DNA of 32,670 nucleotides from Lactifluus volemus (lineage: Eukaryota > Basidiomycota > Agaricomycetes > Russulales > Russulaceae): the NCBI GenBank assembly GCA_022376515.1, contig WTXI01000377.1:1-32670 (forward strand), in the 5' to 3' direction. The notes beneath the pieces are model-generated. The model worked only from the letters and a program-made list of their open reading frames with translations, was not told where the DNA came from and ran no database searches. The translations under genes and the position numbers were made by a program. Numbering within the stretch: the first letter of the stretch is position 1; each line of letters begins with the position of its first letter. Positions 30,801 through 32,670 of this stretch are shown here, in pieces.

Positions 30801-32670
30801 TGCATTTACTGGAGCGATCATTTGCGCTCTTGCCTTCGATCACGAGGTCCTCAAAAATTCGATTGCTCTCGAAACAAAGTTTCTGTTTTGGCTGGAAGTG
30901 CTTAGTGTCAAGAAGAGTGTCGGCGTTGCTTCACGAGCATTGTCATCCCTGTCGGTGTGGTTGCTGCGAGAGGTATGTACACCGCATATTTGAATATGAC
31001 ATGTAGTGACTTGAGCGTGAAATCGCAATAGCGTTCACAAACGGAAGTGAAGAATTGTTGGGATTGGCGAAGGATGCATCTTCATTCGTGCGGTATTTCG
31101 GAAAGGCGGTGGCTCGAAGTGCACCACATATCTACGTCTCTGCCCTGCCTTTCGCGCCAGCCTCTTCCCAGATCCTTCATCAATACCTTCCCGAATTTCC
31201 TCGGACATTGAGGTTGGAACGCGGGCAGTTGTCGCATTGGCCTGAATTGGAAATGACGATTAGGCACATGACTGTCAATTGTGTTGCATTCTCGCCGGAC
31301 GGGGAGCGTATCGCATCGGCTCTTCTGATCACACGATTCGGGTGTGGGATGCCACAACAGGACAGATTATAGCGGCCCGTTTACTGGACACACCGATTGT
31401 CAGATCTGTTGCATTCTCACCAGACGGGGAGCGGATCGCATCGGCTCTGATCACACGATTCGGGTGTGGGATGCCACAACAGGACAGATTATAGCGGCCC
31501 ATTTACTGGACACACCTTGTCATCTGTTGCATTCTCACCAGACGGGGAGCGGATCGCATCGGGCTCGGATGATCACACGATTCGGGTGTGGGATGCCACA
31601 ACAGGACAGATTATAGCGGCCCATTTACTGGACACACCATTTGTCACATCTGTTGCATTCTCACCAGACGGGGAGCGGATCGCATCGGGCTCATGATCAC
31701 ACGATTCGGGTGTGGGATGCCACAACAGGACAGATTATAGCCGGCCCATTTACTGGACACACCGTTGTCAGATCTGTTGCATTCTCACCGACGGGGAGCG
31801 GATCGCATCGGGCTCGAGATCACACGATTCGGGTGTGGGATGCCACAACAGGACAGATTATAGCGGGCCCGTTTACTGGACACACCATGTCACATCTGTT
31901 GCATTCTCACCGACGGGGAGCGGATCGCATCGGGCTCGGAGATCCACGATTCGGGTGTGGGATGCCACAACAGGACAGATTATAGCCGGCCCGTTTACTG
32001 GACACACCATTATCACATCTGTTGCATTCTCACCAGACGGGGAGCGGATCGCATCGGGCTCGATGACACGATTCGGGTGTGGGATGCCACAACAGGACAG
32101 ATTATAGCCGCCTTTACTGGACACACCGATTATGTCACATCTGTTGCATTCTCACCAGGGGAGCGGATCGCATCGGGCTCTTTGATCACACGATTCGGGT
32201 GTGGGATGCCACAACAGGACAGATTATAGCCGGCCCATTTACTGGACACACCGATTATGTCAGATCTGTTGCATTCTCACCGACGGGGAGCGGATCGTAT
32301 CGGGCTCTGATCACGATTCGGTGTGGGATGCCACAACAGGACAGATTATAGCCGGCCCATTTACTGGACACACCATTATGTCACATCTGTTGCATTCTCA
32401 CCGACGGGGAGCGGATCGCATCGGGCTCTGATCACACGATTCGGGTGTGGGATGCCACAACAGGACAGATTATAGCCGGCCCATTTACTGGACACACCAA
32501 TTTGTCACATCTGTTGCATTCTCACCGACGGGGAGCGGATCGATCGGGCTCTTCTGATCACACGATTCGGGTGTGGGATGCCACAACAGGACAGATTATA
32601 GCCGGCCCATTTACTGGACACACAATTTGTCACATCTGTTGCATTCTCACCGGACGGGGAGCGGATCGTA
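27808..32670 (+). pseudogene. NLR2: C2-NACHT-WD40 gene with many small indels, cut by the window edge
   Basis: Colinear with NLR1 from its first ATG (27808) through C2, helical region, NACHT and WD40. C2 strand FYVTVTCG near 28078 and Walker A GQAGTGKSS near 29615 remain. Frame breaks relative to NLR1 include loss of T near 27950, loss of one T in the run near 28076-28081, gain of GA near 29352, GCCGCGG for GCTCGCGG near 29755, GGTTGG for GGTTTGG near 29925, and several near 30003, 30100, 30165, 30295 and 30855. Some differences are in-frame (GAAACGTAT near 29667 lacks six bases). WD40 units are 122-125 bp instead of 129. The 3' end lies outside the window. Genuine decay and consensus errors cannot be separated by eye. 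Confidence 0.85.
31258..32670 (+). repeat. WD40-coding tandem repeat array, right copy (truncated by edge)
   Basis: The core ATTCGGGTGTGGGATGCC recurs at 31336, 31458, 31580, 31704, 31827, 31949, 32071, 32193, about 32316, 32439 and 32564, so periods are 122-125 bp. Short frames starting with a [13 protein letters not shown] sequence are out-of-frame readings of these units. Confidence 0.95.

Larger units (their letters stand above)
16869..32670. repeat. Tandem segmental duplication, unit B (runs off the right edge)
   Basis: Same gene order as unit A, starting right after the NLR1 stop. It carries a private 1,160-bp transposon at 26018-27177, lacks the 551-bp element of unit A, and its WD40 array is cut by the window edge. 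Confidence 0.95.

Noticed and set aside
31344..32431. Many open frames beginning with a [13 protein letters not shown] sequence on the plus strand
   Set aside because: They are out-of-frame readings of the WD40 units; the same nucleotides in NLR1 encode the WDATTGQII segment.

Overview
The window looks like nuclear DNA of an agaricomycete basidiomycete. Genes are broken by introns of 46-62 nt with GTACGT/GTATGT/GTGAG-type donors and CAG/TAG acceptors. The best gene is a C2-NACHT-WD40 protein, an NLR-like architecture expanded in mushroom-forming fungi. A decayed condensin subunit 1 gene and a retromer Vps5 fragment are also fungal in character. No bacterial operon, RNA gene or CRISPR array is visible.

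Layout: the window is a head-to-tail tandem array of a unit of about 16 kb. Each unit reads (+) condensin subunit 1 pseudogene, (-) Vps5 N-terminal/PX fragment, several kb with only small or decayed coding traces, then (+) C2-NACHT-WD40 gene. The left edge (1-946) is the 3' end of an earlier NLR copy. Unit A is 947-16868. Unit B is 16869 to the right edge, where its WD40 array runs out of the window. The copies match almost base for base apart from scattered substitutions, many short indels and two private transposon insertions.

The only gene I can build completely is NLR1 (11293-16868). It has ten exons, all splice junctions keep frame, and the spliced coding length is a multiple of three (about 1,689 residues). 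Order: short N-terminus, C2 domain, polar linker, helical region, NACHT ATPase, linker, fourteen nearly identical 43-residue WD40 repeats, conserved C-terminal tail. The repeats vary at only a few positions, the pattern expected of a fungal non-self recognition NLR with a fast-evolving WD40 sensor.

The flanking NLR copies (1-946; 27808-32670) have small deletions in every WD40 unit, at the very positions that vary between units, while constant stretches are intact. That looks more like bases dropped by a consensus caller in collapsed or heterozygous repeats than random decay. Both window edges also lie inside WD40 repeats. The duplication itself may be real (a recent tandem array) or two haplotypes joined end to end; private transposon insertions fit either.

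Two TIR elements sit at almost the same homologous place upstream of the NLR: 551 bp with a 10-bp target duplication in unit A, and 1,160 bp with a 9-bp target duplication and clear terminal inverted repeats in unit B. Both look Mutator-like. In each case the other unit shows the unoccupied target.
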